Source of the DNA: Pseudomonas sp. BP8
GTDB taxonomy: Bacteria > Pseudomonadota > Gammaproteobacteria > Pseudomonadales > Pseudomonadaceae
Direction: 5' to 3'
DNA length: 64,000 nucleotides
Assembly: GCF_017875955.1 (NCBI RefSeq)
Contig: NZ_JAGINK010000001.1
Span: 5,114,501 to 5,178,500, forward strand
The notes under the pieces are model-generated. The model was not told where the DNA came from. It saw nothing but the letters and a program-made list of their open reading frames with translations, and did not search any database. The translations under genes were made by a program, and so were the position numbers. Shown here piece by piece: positions 34,534 through 42,937 of the stretch (position 1 is the stretch's first letter; the number at the start of each line of letters is the position of its first letter).

Positions 34534-35823
34534 ATGCGCGATGCTTTGAACCAGGGCCTGATCGAATTTCTCAAGGCCTCCCCAACGCCCTTCCACGCCA
34601 CCACCAGCCTGGTGCAGCGCCTCGAAGCGGCTGGCTTCCAGCGGCTGGACGAGCGTGAGAGCTGGGCCACCGTGCCTGGCGGGCGTTACTACGTAACCCG
34701 CAACGATTCTTCGATCATCGCGATCAAGCTTGGCAAACGCTCGCCGCTGCACAGCGGCATCCGCATCGTCGGCGCCCATACCGACAGCCCATGCCTGCGG
34801 GTCAAGCCGCAGCCCGAACTGCAGCGCCACGGCTTCCTGCAACTGGGCGTCGAAGTCTACGGCGGGGCGCTGCTCGCGCCGTGGTTTGACCGTGACCTGT
34901 CGCTGGCCGGTCGGGTTACCTTCCGTCGCGACGGCAAGGTGGAAAGCCAACTGGTCGATTTCAAGCTGCCGATCGCGGTCATCCCCAACCTGGCCATCCA
35001 CCTCAACCGCACTGCCAACGAAGGCTGGCCGATCAACCCGCAACTCGAGCTGCCGCCGATCATCGCTCAAGTAGCCGGTGACGAACGGGTCGACTTCCGC
35101 GCCTTGCTCACCGAGCAACTGGCCCGCGAGCACGAGCTCAATGCCGACGTGGTGCTGGACTACGAACTGAGCTTCTACGACACCCAGGATGCTGCCTTGA
35201 TCGGCCTGAACGGCGACTTCATCGCCGGCGCCCGCCTGGACAACCTGCTGTCGTGCTACGCCGGCCTGCAGGCGATGCTCGCCTCGGACACCGACGAGAC
35301 CTGCGTGCTGGTGTGCACCGACCACGAAGAAGTCGGCTCGTGCTCGGCCTGTGGCGCTGATGGGCCGATGCTCGAGCAAACCTTGCAGCGCCTGCTGCCT
35401 GAGGGTGACGAGTACGTGCGCACGATCCAGCGCTCGCTGCTGGTCTCGGCCGACAATGCCCATGGCGTGCACCCCAACTACGCCGACAAGCACGACGCCA
35501 ACCACGGGCCCAAACTCAATGCCGGGCCGGTAATCAAGGTCAACAACAACCAGCGCTACGCCACCAACAGCGAAACTGCCGGCTTCTTCCGCCATCTGTG
35601 CATGGCCGAAGAAGTGCCGGTGCAGAGCTTCGTGGTGCGCAGCGACATGGGCTGCGGCTCGACCATTGGCCCGATTACCGCCAGCCATTTGGGCGTGCGC
35701 ACCGTCGACATCGGCCTGCCGACCTTTGCCATGCACTCGATCCGCGAGTTGTGTGGCAGCCATGACCTGGCGCATCTGGTGAAGGTGTTGACGGCGTTCT
35801 ACCGGACCCGCGAGTTGCCTTGA
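34534..35823 (+). CDS. apeB: M18 family aminopeptidase
   Basis: 429-residue dizinc aminopeptidase of the M18 (aspartyl aminopeptidase-like) family; cytoplasmic peptide turnover. Metal and catalytic motifs appear in order: GAHTDSPCLRVKP near residue 80, GARLDNLLSCYAG near 235, CTDHEEVGSCSACGADG near 265, SDMGCGSTIGP near 370 and TFAMHSIRELCG near 400. The dodecamer-forming domain insertion (about 95-230) is full length. The ATG at 34534 has GGAGTGA upstream. Confidence 0.94.
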   Translation: MRDALNQGLIEFLKASPTPFHATTSLVQRLEAAGFQRLDERESWATVPGGRYYVTRNDSSIIAIKLGKRSPLHSGIRIVGAHTDSPCLRVKPQPELQRHGFLQLGVEVYGGALLAPWFDRDLSLAGRVTFRRDGKVESQLVDFKLPIAVIPNLAIHLNRTANEGWPINPQLELPPIIAQVAGDERVDFRALLTEQLAREHELNADVVLDYELSFYDTQDAALIGLNGDFIAGARLDNLLSCYAGLQAMLASDTDETCVLVCTDHEEVGSCSACGADGPMLEQTLQRLLPEGDEYVRTIQRSLLVSADNAHGVHPNYADKHDANHGPKLNAGPVIKVNNNQRYATNSETAGFFRHLCMAEEVPVQSFVVRSDMGCGSTIGPITASHLGVRTVDIGLPTFAMHSIRELCGSHDLAHLVKVLTAFYRTRELP

Positions 35824-35952
35824 GACTGATCTAGCCTGGGCTTGCCTCTTCGCGGGGCAAGCACAGACGCCCTACCTGCCCCGAATCAATCCTCTGCCCT
35901 GCCCCAGCCGCTATGCTTGTTACATGGCCCCCAAAGCAGAAGGATTCTGACC

Positions 35953-36120
35953 ATGTCCCCGTTTCTCTCGCTGTTCCTGCCCGTCTTCCTCCTGCTGATG
36001 CTGCTGACCATCGGCTTCAGCCTGCGCGAACGCAACGCCGGTGTGTTGATGATGTGGATCGGCACGCTGGGCATTTTCGGCATCATGTGCTGGAAGATCC
36101 TCGAGAAACTGCCCACATAA
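35953..36120 (+). CDS. Small two-helix membrane protein (hypothetical)
   Basis: 55-residue protein: one hydrophobic helix (FLSLFLPVFLLLMLLTIGF), a short basic turn (SLRERNAG), a second helix (LMMWIGTLGIFGIMCW) and the tail KILEKLPT. AAGGA stands 8 bases before the ATG, which makes it a convincing small gene. It lies 44 bases before the mscS start on the same strand, so it may be its upstream partner. I do not recognise a named family. Confidence 0.72.
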   Translation: MSPFLSLFLPVFLLLMLLTIGFSLRERNAGVLMMWIGTLGIFGIMCWKILEKLPT

Positions 36121-36164
36121 ACCTCTACACTCGGGCCATCGTTTGACCTGAGGTAGATTTCCCG

Positions 36165-38342
36165 GTGCCTGCCCTCCTGCGTTGCCTGACCCTGCTGCTG
36201 TTGCTGTTCATCACCCCGGCCTACGCTGCCGGCCTGCCTGGGCTGCTCGGCGCCAGTGCGCCGGCCCAGCCCGAAGCCAGCGAGCCGTTGGCCAAGTCGC
36301 TCGATGAGGTGATCAAGAATCTCGAGAACGACCAGCAACGAAGCAAGCTGCTGGCCGACCTGAAAAAGCTGCGTGACGCCAGCAAACAGACCCAGACCAG
36401 CCCTGAACAGGGCGTGCTTGGCCTGATCGGCGGCGCGCTGCACGACTTCGAGCAGCAGTTCAGCGGCGATGCCAGCCCGTTCCGCCGCTGGTCACTGGAG
36501 ATCGACCAGGCGCAGGCCGAACTGAGCGAATTGATGGTGCCGGTGCATCAATGGCCGGCGATTTTGTTCGGTTTTGCCGCGGTCATTGCGGTGTGGAGCC
36601 TGCTGGCCTATGCCTTCAACTGGATCGGCCATCGGGTACGCCTGCGCTTTGGCCTGTCTGAAGAACTGCCGCAGCATCCGCGGACCTGGGACCTGGTGCG
36701 GTTTGCCCTGCGCAAGCTCGGCCCGTGGCTGGTGGCGCTGGTATTCACCGTGTACCTGAGCTTCGCCCTGCCGCCTTCGCTGGGCAAGTCGCTGGCGATG
36801 GTGCTGGCCTATGCGCTGGTGGTGGGCACCTGTTTCTCGGCCATCTGCGTGATCGCTTTTTCCCTGCTCGACGGCCCGCACCGCCATTGCGCCCTGCACA
36901 TCCTGCGTCACAAGGCGTTTCACCCGCTGTGGCTGATCGGCAGCTTTGCCGCATTTGGCGAGGCGATGAACGACCCGCGCCTGACCGCCGCCCTGGGCAG
37001 TCATCTGGCGCATGCCTTGGCAACCCTGGCCAACGTCCTTGCGGCGCTGTGCACCGGGTTGTTCGTATTGCGCTTCCGCCGGCCGATCGCTCACTTGATC
37101 CGCAACCAGCCGCTGTCGCGTCGCCTGACCCGGCGCACGCTGAGTGACACCATCGAGATCCTCGGCAGCTTCTGGTACATCCCGGCGATGATCCTTGTGG
37201 CCATCTCGCTGTTTGCCACCTTCGTCTCTGCCGGCGACACCAGCACCGCCCTGCGCCAAGCGCTGATGTGCACCGTGCTGGTGGTGGTGTGCATGGTGCT
37301 CAACGGCCTGGTGCGGCGTCACGCCGCCAACCCCAAGCGGGCCAACCGGCGTCAGGAGGTGTATGCCGAGCGCCTGAAGAACTTCGGCTATGCCTTGGTG
37401 CACCTGTTCATCTGGCTGCTGTTCATCGAGCTGGGGCTGCGCGTGTGGGGCCTGTCGATGATCAGTTTCGCTGAAGGCGAAGGCCATGAAGTCAGCCTGC
37501 GCCTGCTCGGCCTGGCCGGCACGCTGATCGCCGCGTGGCTGGTGTGGATCCTTGCCGACACCGCTGTGCACCATGCTCTGGTGCGCTCGCGCCGGGGCTT
37601 GGCCAACGCCCGCGCGCAGACCATGATGCCGCTGATCCGCAACGTCATGTTCGTGGCCATTTTCATCATCGCGGTGATCGTCGCCCTGGCCAACATGGGC
37701 ATGAACGTCACGCCGCTGCTGGCCGGTGCCGGTGTGATCGGCCTGGCGATCGGTTTCGGTGCGCAGTCGCTGGTCGCTGACCTGATCACCGGGCTGTTCA
37801 TCATCATCGAAGACTCCTTGGCGATCGATGACTACGTTGATGTCGGTGGTCACCTGGGCACGGTCGAAGGCCTGACCATCCGTACCGTGCGCCTGCGCGA
37901 CATCGACGGCATCGTGCATACCATTCCGTTCAGCGAGATCAAGAGCATCAAGAACTACTCGCGCGAGTTCGGCTACGCGATCTTTCGCGTGGCGATCCCG
38001 CATGGGATGAACATCGACCAGGCGATCAGCCTGATCCGCGAGGTGGGGCAGAAACTGCGCAGCGATCCGCTGATGCGCCGTAACATCTGGTCGCCGCTGG
38101 AGTTGCAGGGGGTGGAGAGCTTCGAGTCCGGCCAGGCGATCTTGCGCGCGCGCTTCAAGACCGCGCCGATCAAGCAGTGGGAGGTGTCGCGGGCGTTCAA
38201 CCTGGCGCTCAAGCGGCAGCTGGATGAGGCTGGGGTTGATTTGGCGATGCCGCGGTTGTCGGTGCAGGTGGTGACGGCTGGGGGTGGAAATATGGGTGGG
38301 CCTGAGGACAAGCCGGAGGGGCTGAGTATTAAGCCTCTGTAA
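36165..38342 (+). CDS. Large MscS-family mechanosensitive channel (YbiO-like)
   Basis: 725-residue inner-membrane channel releasing solutes on hypo-osmotic shock. It has a signal peptide (RCLTLLLLLFITPAYA), a periplasmic helical region with EVIKNLENDQQRSKLLADLKK, about ten membrane helices, then the MscS pore helix (GAGVIGLAIGFGAQSLVADLITGLF, near residue 525). The cytoplasmic beta domain follows (DDYVDVGGHLGTVEGLTIRT). Length and layout match E. coli YbiO rather than MscK. The start is a GTG at 36165, with GAGGTAG 11 bases upstream. The last 25 codons are more G/T-rich than the body. Confidence 0.9.
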   Translation: MPALLRCLTLLLLLFITPAYAAGLPGLLGASAPAQPEASEPLAKSLDEVIKNLENDQQRSKLLADLKKLRDASKQTQTSPEQGVLGLIGGALHDFEQQFSGDASPFRRWSLEIDQAQAELSELMVPVHQWPAILFGFAAVIAVWSLLAYAFNWIGHRVRLRFGLSEELPQHPRTWDLVRFALRKLGPWLVALVFTVYLSFALPPSLGKSLAMVLAYALVVGTCFSAICVIAFSLLDGPHRHCALHILRHKAFHPLWLIGSFAAFGEAMNDPRLTAALGSHLAHALATLANVLAALCTGLFVLRFRRPIAHLIRNQPLSRRLTRRTLSDTIEILGSFWYIPAMILVAISLFATFVSAGDTSTALRQALMCTVLVVVCMVLNGLVRRHAANPKRANRRQEVYAERLKNFGYALVHLFIWLLFIELGLRVWGLSMISFAEGEGHEVSLRLLGLAGTLIAAWLVWILADTAVHHALVRSRRGLANARAQTMMPLIRNVMFVAIFIIAVIVALANMGMNVTPLLAGAGVIGLAIGFGAQSLVADLITGLFIIIEDSLAIDDYVDVGGHLGTVEGLTIRTVRLRDIDGIVHTIPFSEIKSIKNYSREFGYAIFRVAIPHGMNIDQAISLIREVGQKLRSDPLMRRNIWSPLELQGVESFESGQAILRARFKTAPIKQWEVSRAFNLALKRQLDEAGVDLAMPRLSVQVVTAGGGNMGGPEDKPEGLSIKPL

Positions 38343-38430
38343 TTCCCTATACGGATTTAGTCGGGACTGTTCATCCTTGAAAACAGCAGGTTCTTGCTGG
38401 GTTCTCGGGGGGATGGTCCTGGCGTGGCGG

Positions 38431-39040
38431 TTGTGGGCTGATCCGTTTGATGTGCTGGCGCTGCTGGCCCCTTCCGCCCTTACGGCCCTGCGCTGCGGGT
38501 GGCGTCTGGGCTGGCGTTGTTTTCGATAGTGGCATAGGTGGTGGATATTCGGGCCTCTTCGCGGGGCAAGCCCGCTCCTACAGGTATCGCGCAAATTTTG
38601 AATTCGGCGTAATCCCTGTAGGAGCGGGCTTGTCCCGCGAAGAGGCCGGTCCTGCCAATGCAAATCGCAGGGCGCAGCCCTGCCAGCCGCACCACAAATC
38701 CGCTCGTAAACAAACAAAGCGAGAGCGCAGCGATTCGCCTGCCGTTGCCCTGGCTGTTGATCTTGATCTTGCTCTTGATCTACCAGCGACTTCAGGAGGC
38801 CGAGTGGAGGTCTTGCGCAGGGAGGTGGAGGCCATGGATGGCCGGAAAGCGCTGAGGCCCAGGATGGGCCGTACAGCGCGGTCCTCCCGAAGCAAGACCG
38901 GAGCGAGGGGACCCGTAGCGCAGCGAAGGGCCGGATGCAGGAGCAAGCGGTTTTTGGTTACTTTTTTCCAAGAAAAAAAGTGACCCGCCGTAAGGGCGGA
39001 AGGGGCCCGAAAACCCACCACATCAAATGGATAAGCCCGC
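38431..39040. repeat. Long terminal-inverted-repeat element, copy 2
   Basis: 610-bp copy lying between the convergent mscS and GntR genes. The left arm is cut down to its first 55 bases, joining CGCCCTTACGG directly to CCCTGCGCTGCGGGTGGCG. The right arm is complete (about 38785-39040), including GGTTACTTTTTTCCAAGAAA and AGTGACCCGCCGTAAGGGCG. The core has a REP pair (about 38553-38584 and 38615-38647). It ends 13 bases before the GntR stop codon. Confidence 0.87.
38834..38983 (+). other. Conserved 49-codon reading frame in arm of inverted-repeat element
   Basis: ATG preceded by GGAGGTGGAG (5-10 bases away) opens a 49-codon frame starting MDGRKALRPRMGRTARSS and ending FLVTFFQEKK; very Arg/Lys-rich. 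The same length and nearly the same protein is encoded on the minus strand at 48876-49025, in the opposite arm of another copy. In the right arms at 11738-11833 and 49768-49863 the frame stops early after about 31 codons. It may be coding or a by-product of arm conservation. Confidence 0.3.
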
Positions 39041-39053
39041 CAACCTCAAAGCC

Positions 39054-39767
39054 CTACCCCGCCTCAGCCCTGATCCGAATCGCATCATGCCGCCAATACT
39101 CCAGATCACAGTCGATCAAATGCCCACGCTGATCACTGTTAACCCGAGAAATATGCAACCCCGGGCTCCCCGCCGACACCTTCAATGCCTGCGCCGCCGC
39201 CACCGGCAACGCGGTCGGCAAGATCTCAAAACACACCTGACCATAAGCAATCCGGTACTCACGGGCATAGATCTCGGTCAGCGACTGCCCCAGATCCTGC
39301 TCAAGAATACGCGGAAAGTACCCAGGGTTAAGGTAGTGCTCCGCATACAACACCGCCCGCCCATCAATCCGCCGCACGCGGCAAATCTGCACCACGCTGG
39401 ACAACGCCGGCAACCGCAGCCGCGCACAGATGAGCGCCGACGCCGGTTGCAGCCGCGCCGACAGCAGCTCGGTACTGGGCAAGCGTCCCTGCTCGCGCAC
39501 CATGGCATGGAAGTGACTGCGCTCGATCAGGTCGTAGGTCAGCCGCTGCGGCGCAACAAACCAGCCACGCCGCTCCTCCCGGTAGATCAGCCCCTGCGCC
39601 TCAAGCTGCACCAGCGCCTCACGCAGGGTGATGCGGGTGGTCGCGAACACCTCGCTGAGCTTGCGCTCGGCCGGCAGCTTGCCACCCGGCGCCAGCAGAC
39701 CGTGTTCGATCTGCTCCTGCAGGGCATGACAGATGGCTGTTACCGCACGCGCCGGGGTCGCTTGCAT
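39054..39767 (-). CDS. GntR/HutC-family regulator of the adjacent ABC operon
   Basis: 237-residue repressor-type regulator: an N-terminal winged helix (GLLAPGGKLPAERKLSEVFATTRITLREALVQLEAQGLI, residues about 25-63) and a C-terminal UTRA ligand domain (about 90-235). The ligand is probably the phospho- or phosphonate compound carried by the neighbouring importer. It is divergent from the binding-protein gene across 329 bases. A perfect 14-bp palindrome lies 15 bases before its own start, so self-repression is likely. A TTG one codon upstream could also initiate. Confidence 0.88.
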   Translation of the reverse strand: MQATPARAVTAICHALQEQIEHGLLAPGGKLPAERKLSEVFATTRITLREALVQLEAQGLIYREERRGWFVAPQRLTYDLIERSHFHAMVREQGRLPSTELLSARLQPASALICARLRLPALSSVVQICRVRRIDGRAVLYAEHYLNPGYFPRILEQDLGQSLTEIYAREYRIAYGQVCFEILPTALPVAAAQALKVSAGSPGLHISRVNSDQRGHLIDCDLEYWRHDAIRIRAEAG

Positions 39768-39781
39768 CAAAGGTTACCTAT

Positions 39782-39795
39782 CTGGACTAGTCCAG
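39782..39795. promoter_or_regulatory. Perfect palindrome, candidate GntR operator O1
   Basis: CTGGACTAGTCCAG, a 14-bp perfect palindrome 15-28 bases upstream of the regulator start. HutC/PhnF-type GntR proteins bind related sites such as TGGTCTAGACCA (family knowledge). Confidence 0.6.
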
Positions 39796-39919
39796 CCCCA
39801 GAACAGGGCACTTGGAGAATAGTGCAAGCCTAGGCACAGCCGATGAACATCCTGTGACAAAGGTCTTGGTGAACCCTTGCCAGAAACGGGCCAGCCCTTG
39901 CCGTTCAGGGCTTTGGATC

Positions 39920-40029
39920 TGGTCTACGCTGTATCTCCAGGGCCGCCGGTAGCCCGTGCCGGCACCCTCCCTACATCAAACTGTCACGCAAGGGTCCTAA
40001 CTTGGCTCAAGGTTTGCTGACCTAGACCA
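39920..40029. promoter_or_regulatory. Two further candidate GntR half-sites upstream of the ABC operon
   Basis: TGGTCTA at 39920-39926 and TGACCTAGACCA at 40018-40029. The latter matches the TGGTCTAGACCA form at 10 of 12 positions and lies 68 bases before the binding-protein ATG, where a repressor would overlap the promoter. The rest of the 329-base intergenic region shows nothing else I can name. Confidence 0.4.
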
Positions 40030-40096
40030 CTCTCGTTCGCTGACAAGGTTTTCCGATCACCAATCCATTGCAAGGCATCCACCCAAGGAGCTTCGG

Positions 40097-41158
40097 ATGA
40101 AAAAGTTTTTCATGGCGTCACTGTTGGGCTCGGCCATCGCTGTGTGCACCTCGGCCATGGCCGCTGACGATCTCAAGGCACTGGAAGACGCCGCGCGCAA
40201 GGAAGGCGCGGTCAACAGCGTGGGCATGCCCGATGCCTGGGCCAACTGGAAAGGCACCTGGGACGACCTGGCCAGCAAGTACGGCCTCAAGCACATGGAC
40301 ACCGACATGAGTTCGGCCCAGGAAATCGCCAAGTTCGACGCCGAGAAAGACAACGCCAGCGCCGACATCGGTGACGTCGGCGCCGCCTTCGGCCCGATTG
40401 CCGTGGCCAAGGGTGTCAGCCAGCCGTACAAGCCGAGCACCTGGGACCAGGTGCCAACGTGGGCCAAGGATGAGGACGGCCATTGGGCGCTGGCCTATAC
40501 CGGCACCATCGCTTTCATCATCAACAAGGACCTGGTCAAGGAAGACCAACGACCGAAGACCTGGCACGACCTGGAAAAAGGCAAGTACAAAGTGGCCATC
40601 GGTGACGTCGGTACCGCCGCCCAAGCCGCCAATGGCGTGCTCGCCGCGGCCATTGCCTACAAGGGCGACGAGAGCAATATCGAGCCGGGCCTGCAGCTGT
40701 TCACCAAGCTGGCCCAGCAGAAGCGCCTGTCGCTGGCCAACCCGACCATCCAGACCCTGGAGAAGGGCGAAGTGGAAGTCGGCGTGGTGTGGGACTTCAA
40801 CGGCCTGAGCTACCGCGACCAGATCGACCCCAAGCGCTTTGAAGTGCTGATCCCGGCGGACGGTTCGATCACCTCCGGCTATACCACCATCATCAACAAA
40901 TACGCCAAGCACCCGAACGCGGCGAAGCTGGCGCGTGAGTACATCTTCAGCGATGCCGGGCAGATCAACCTGGCCAAGGGGCATGCCCGGCCGATCCGCG
41001 CCGAACACCTGAAACTGCCGGCGGATGTGCAGGCCAAGCTGCTGCCTAACGAGCAGTACGCGCCAGCCCAGCCGATCAAGAACGCCGAGGCCTGGGAGAA
41101 GACCTCCAAGGCACTGCCGCAGAAGTGGCAGGAGCAGGTGATCATCGAAATGGAGTAA
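40097..41158 (+). CDS. ABC transporter periplasmic substrate-binding protein
   Basis: 353-residue binding protein with a signal peptide (FFMASLLGSAIAVCTSAMA). The two-lobed fold of the extracellular solute-binding cluster includes iron, polyamine and 2-aminoethylphosphonate binders (WDDLASKYGLKHMDTDM; DIGDVGAAFGPIAVAKG). The start has AAGGAG 8 bases before it. It heads an operon with a phosphatase-fold enzyme, two permeases, an ATPase and a HAD hydrolase, all facing one way. Association with phosphate-cleaving enzymes points to a phosphonate or phosphate-ester ligand (inference). Confidence 0.85.
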   Translation: MKKFFMASLLGSAIAVCTSAMAADDLKALEDAARKEGAVNSVGMPDAWANWKGTWDDLASKYGLKHMDTDMSSAQEIAKFDAEKDNASADIGDVGAAFGPIAVAKGVSQPYKPSTWDQVPTWAKDEDGHWALAYTGTIAFIINKDLVKEDQRPKTWHDLEKGKYKVAIGDVGTAAQAANGVLAAAIAYKGDESNIEPGLQLFTKLAQQKRLSLANPTIQTLEKGEVEVGVVWDFNGLSYRDQIDPKRFEVLIPADGSITSGYTTIINKYAKHPNAAKLAREYIFSDAGQINLAKGHARPIRAEHLKLPADVQAKLLPNEQYAPAQPIKNAEAWEKTSKALPQKWQEQVIIEME

Positions 41159-41183
41159 GGCAAAGGCTCTTTGGCGCCTGAGC

Positions 41184-41262
41184 TGGCCCTTTCGCGGGTC
41201 AAGCCCGCTCCTACAGGGTCCGTGGTGATCCTGCAGGAGCGGGCTTGACCCGCGAAGAGGTC
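41184..41262. repeat. Inverted REP pair within the ABC operon
   Basis: REP variants with GGTCAAGCC instead of GGGCAAGCC (41184-41217 and 41230-41262) separated by 12 bases. They sit between the binding-protein stop and the phosphatase start. Binding-protein genes are often expressed above the rest of their operon, and a hairpin here would favour that. Confidence 0.85.
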
Positions 41263-41300
41263 GACACAGCTGTGACTGACACACCTCCCGCGGAGCTAAC

Positions 41301-42107
41301 ATGCAACACAACGTCATCCTGGTCCTGCTCGACGGCCTCAACCACCAGGTCGCTCATCACGCCATGGGCCACCTGCATGCCTATGTCGAGGCCGACCGCG
41401 CCGCGCTGTATCGGGTGGAGTGCGAACTGCCATCGTTGTCGCGGCCGCTGTACGAATGCATCCTCACCGGGGTACCGCCCATCGACAGCGGTATCGTGCA
41501 CAACAACGTCAACCGCCTGTCCAACCAGCGCAGCGTGTTCCACTACGCCCGCGAGGCCGGGCTGGGCACTGCCGCCGCGGCTTACCACTGGATGAGCGAG
41601 CTGTACAACCGCTCGCCCTTCGACCCGCTGCGCGATCGCCACACCCATGCGCCGAAACTACCCATCCAGCATGGGCTGTTCTACTACGCCGACCACTACC
41701 CCGACTCGCACCTGCTGGCCGATGCCGAATACCTGCGCCGCCGGCATGCACCGAACTTTCTTCTGGTGCACCCGATGAACATCGACGACGCCGGCCACCG
41801 CCACGGCCTGGATAGCAGCCAGTACCGCAACGCCGCGCGCAGCGCCGACATCCTCCTCGCCGACTACCTGCCGCGCTGGCTCGAAGAGGGTTACCAGGTG
41901 CTGGTCACCGCCGACCACGGCATGAACAACGATCGCTCGCACAACGGCCTGCTGGCCGAAGAGCGCGAGGTGCCGCTGTTCGTCTTCGGCGACGCGTTCA
42001 GCCTCGACCCTGCGGCCAAGCCGATGCAGACCGAGCTGTGCGGAACGATCTGTGAACTGCTCGGCGCTGCCCACGACAAGAGCGTGTGCCGGGAGCTGCT
42101 CAAGTGA
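41301..42107 (+). CDS. Alkaline-phosphatase-superfamily phosphodiesterase/phosphonate hydrolase
   Basis: 268-residue enzyme of the nucleotide pyrophosphatase/phosphodiesterase type. The fold's metal ligands are recognisable: VLLDGLNHQ near residue 8 (Asp), the Ser nucleophile region ELPSLSRPLYECILTGVPP near 45, HPMNIDDAGHRHGLD near 155 (Asp/His) and TADHGMNND near 205. No signal peptide is present, so it acts in the cytoplasm, presumably on the imported substrate. Phosphonoacetate hydrolase (PhnA) belongs to this superfamily and is a possible relative. The stop overlaps the permease start (GTGA). Confidence 0.83.
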   Translation: MQHNVILVLLDGLNHQVAHHAMGHLHAYVEADRAALYRVECELPSLSRPLYECILTGVPPIDSGIVHNNVNRLSNQRSVFHYAREAGLGTAAAAYHWMSELYNRSPFDPLRDRHTHAPKLPIQHGLFYYADHYPDSHLLADAEYLRRRHAPNFLLVHPMNIDDAGHRHGLDSSQYRNAARSADILLADYLPRWLEEGYQVLVTADHGMNNDRSHNGLLAEEREVPLFVFGDAFSLDPAAKPMQTELCGTICELLGAAHDKSVCRELLK

Positions 42108-42937
42108 GCCAGCGCGGCCGCCTGCTGGCCCTGCTCTGCCTGCTGCCGTTTGCGCTGTTTTTCATCATCTTCCAGATCGCCCCGCTGGGCTGGGTCGCGC
42201 TGCACAGCCTGCACGGCGAAAGCGGCTGGGGGCTGGAAAACTTCAGCAAGGTGTTCGCCTCGAAGTTCTACCTGCAGGCGCTGCAACGCAGCCTGGAAAT
42301 CAGCTTCTGGTCGAGCCTGTTCGGCATCGTCATTGCCACCCTTGGCGCCTACTCGCTGCATCAGGTCGATTCGCGCCTGCGCGACTTCGTCGCCGCCTTC
42401 GCCAACATGACCAGCAACTTCTCCGGCGTGCCGCTGGCGTTCGCCTTCATCATCCTGCTCGGTTTCAACGGAGCACTGACCCTGCTGCTCAAGCAGGCCG
42501 GCCTGCTGGAAGACTTCAGCATCTACTCCAAGAGCGGCCTGATCCTGGTCTACACCTATTTCCAGATCCCCTTGGCCGTCCTCCTGCTGTACCCGGCATT
42601 CGATGCCCTGCGCGAAGACTGGCGCGAGTCGGCTGCACTGCTCGGTGCCAACCATTGGCAGTACTGGCGGCACATCGGCTTGCCGGTGCTGACCCCAGCG
42701 CTGCTCGGCACGTTCGTCATCCTCCTGGCCAACGCCCTCGGCGCCTACGCCACCGTCTATGCCCTGACCACCGGCAATTTCAACGTGTTGCCGATCCGTA
42801 TCGCGGCGCTGGTGTCCGGCGACATCACCCTCGACCCGAACCTGGCCAGTGCGCTGGCCATGCTCCTGGTCGGGCTGATGACCCTGGTCACCGTGGTCCA
42901 TCAATGGCTGTTGAAGAGGAGCTACCATGCGCGTTGA
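42104..42937 (+). CDS. ABC transporter inner-membrane permease 1
   Basis: 277-residue permease with about six membrane helices and the ABC coupling loop EDWRESAALLGANHWQYWRHIGLP (residues about 180-203; EAA-G motif). The start is a GTG at 42104, overlapping the phosphatase stop and preceded by GGGAG. It overlaps the second permease by 11 bases. The two differ enough to form a heterodimeric channel. Confidence 0.9.
   Translation: MSQRGRLLALLCLLPFALFFIIFQIAPLGWVALHSLHGESGWGLENFSKVFASKFYLQALQRSLEISFWSSLFGIVIATLGAYSLHQVDSRLRDFVAAFANMTSNFSGVPLAFAFIILLGFNGALTLLLKQAGLLEDFSIYSKSGLILVYTYFQIPLAVLLLYPAFDALREDWRESAALLGANHWQYWRHIGLPVLTPALLGTFVILLANALGAYATVYALTTGNFNVLPIRIAALVSGDITLDPNLASALAMLLVGLMTLVTVVHQWLLKRSYHAR

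Noticed and set aside
36492..38717. 741-codon minus-strand frame opposite the MscS gene
   Set aside because: Antisense shadow of a well-supported channel gene; rich in Gln, His and Arg with no domain, and it runs into a repeat element.
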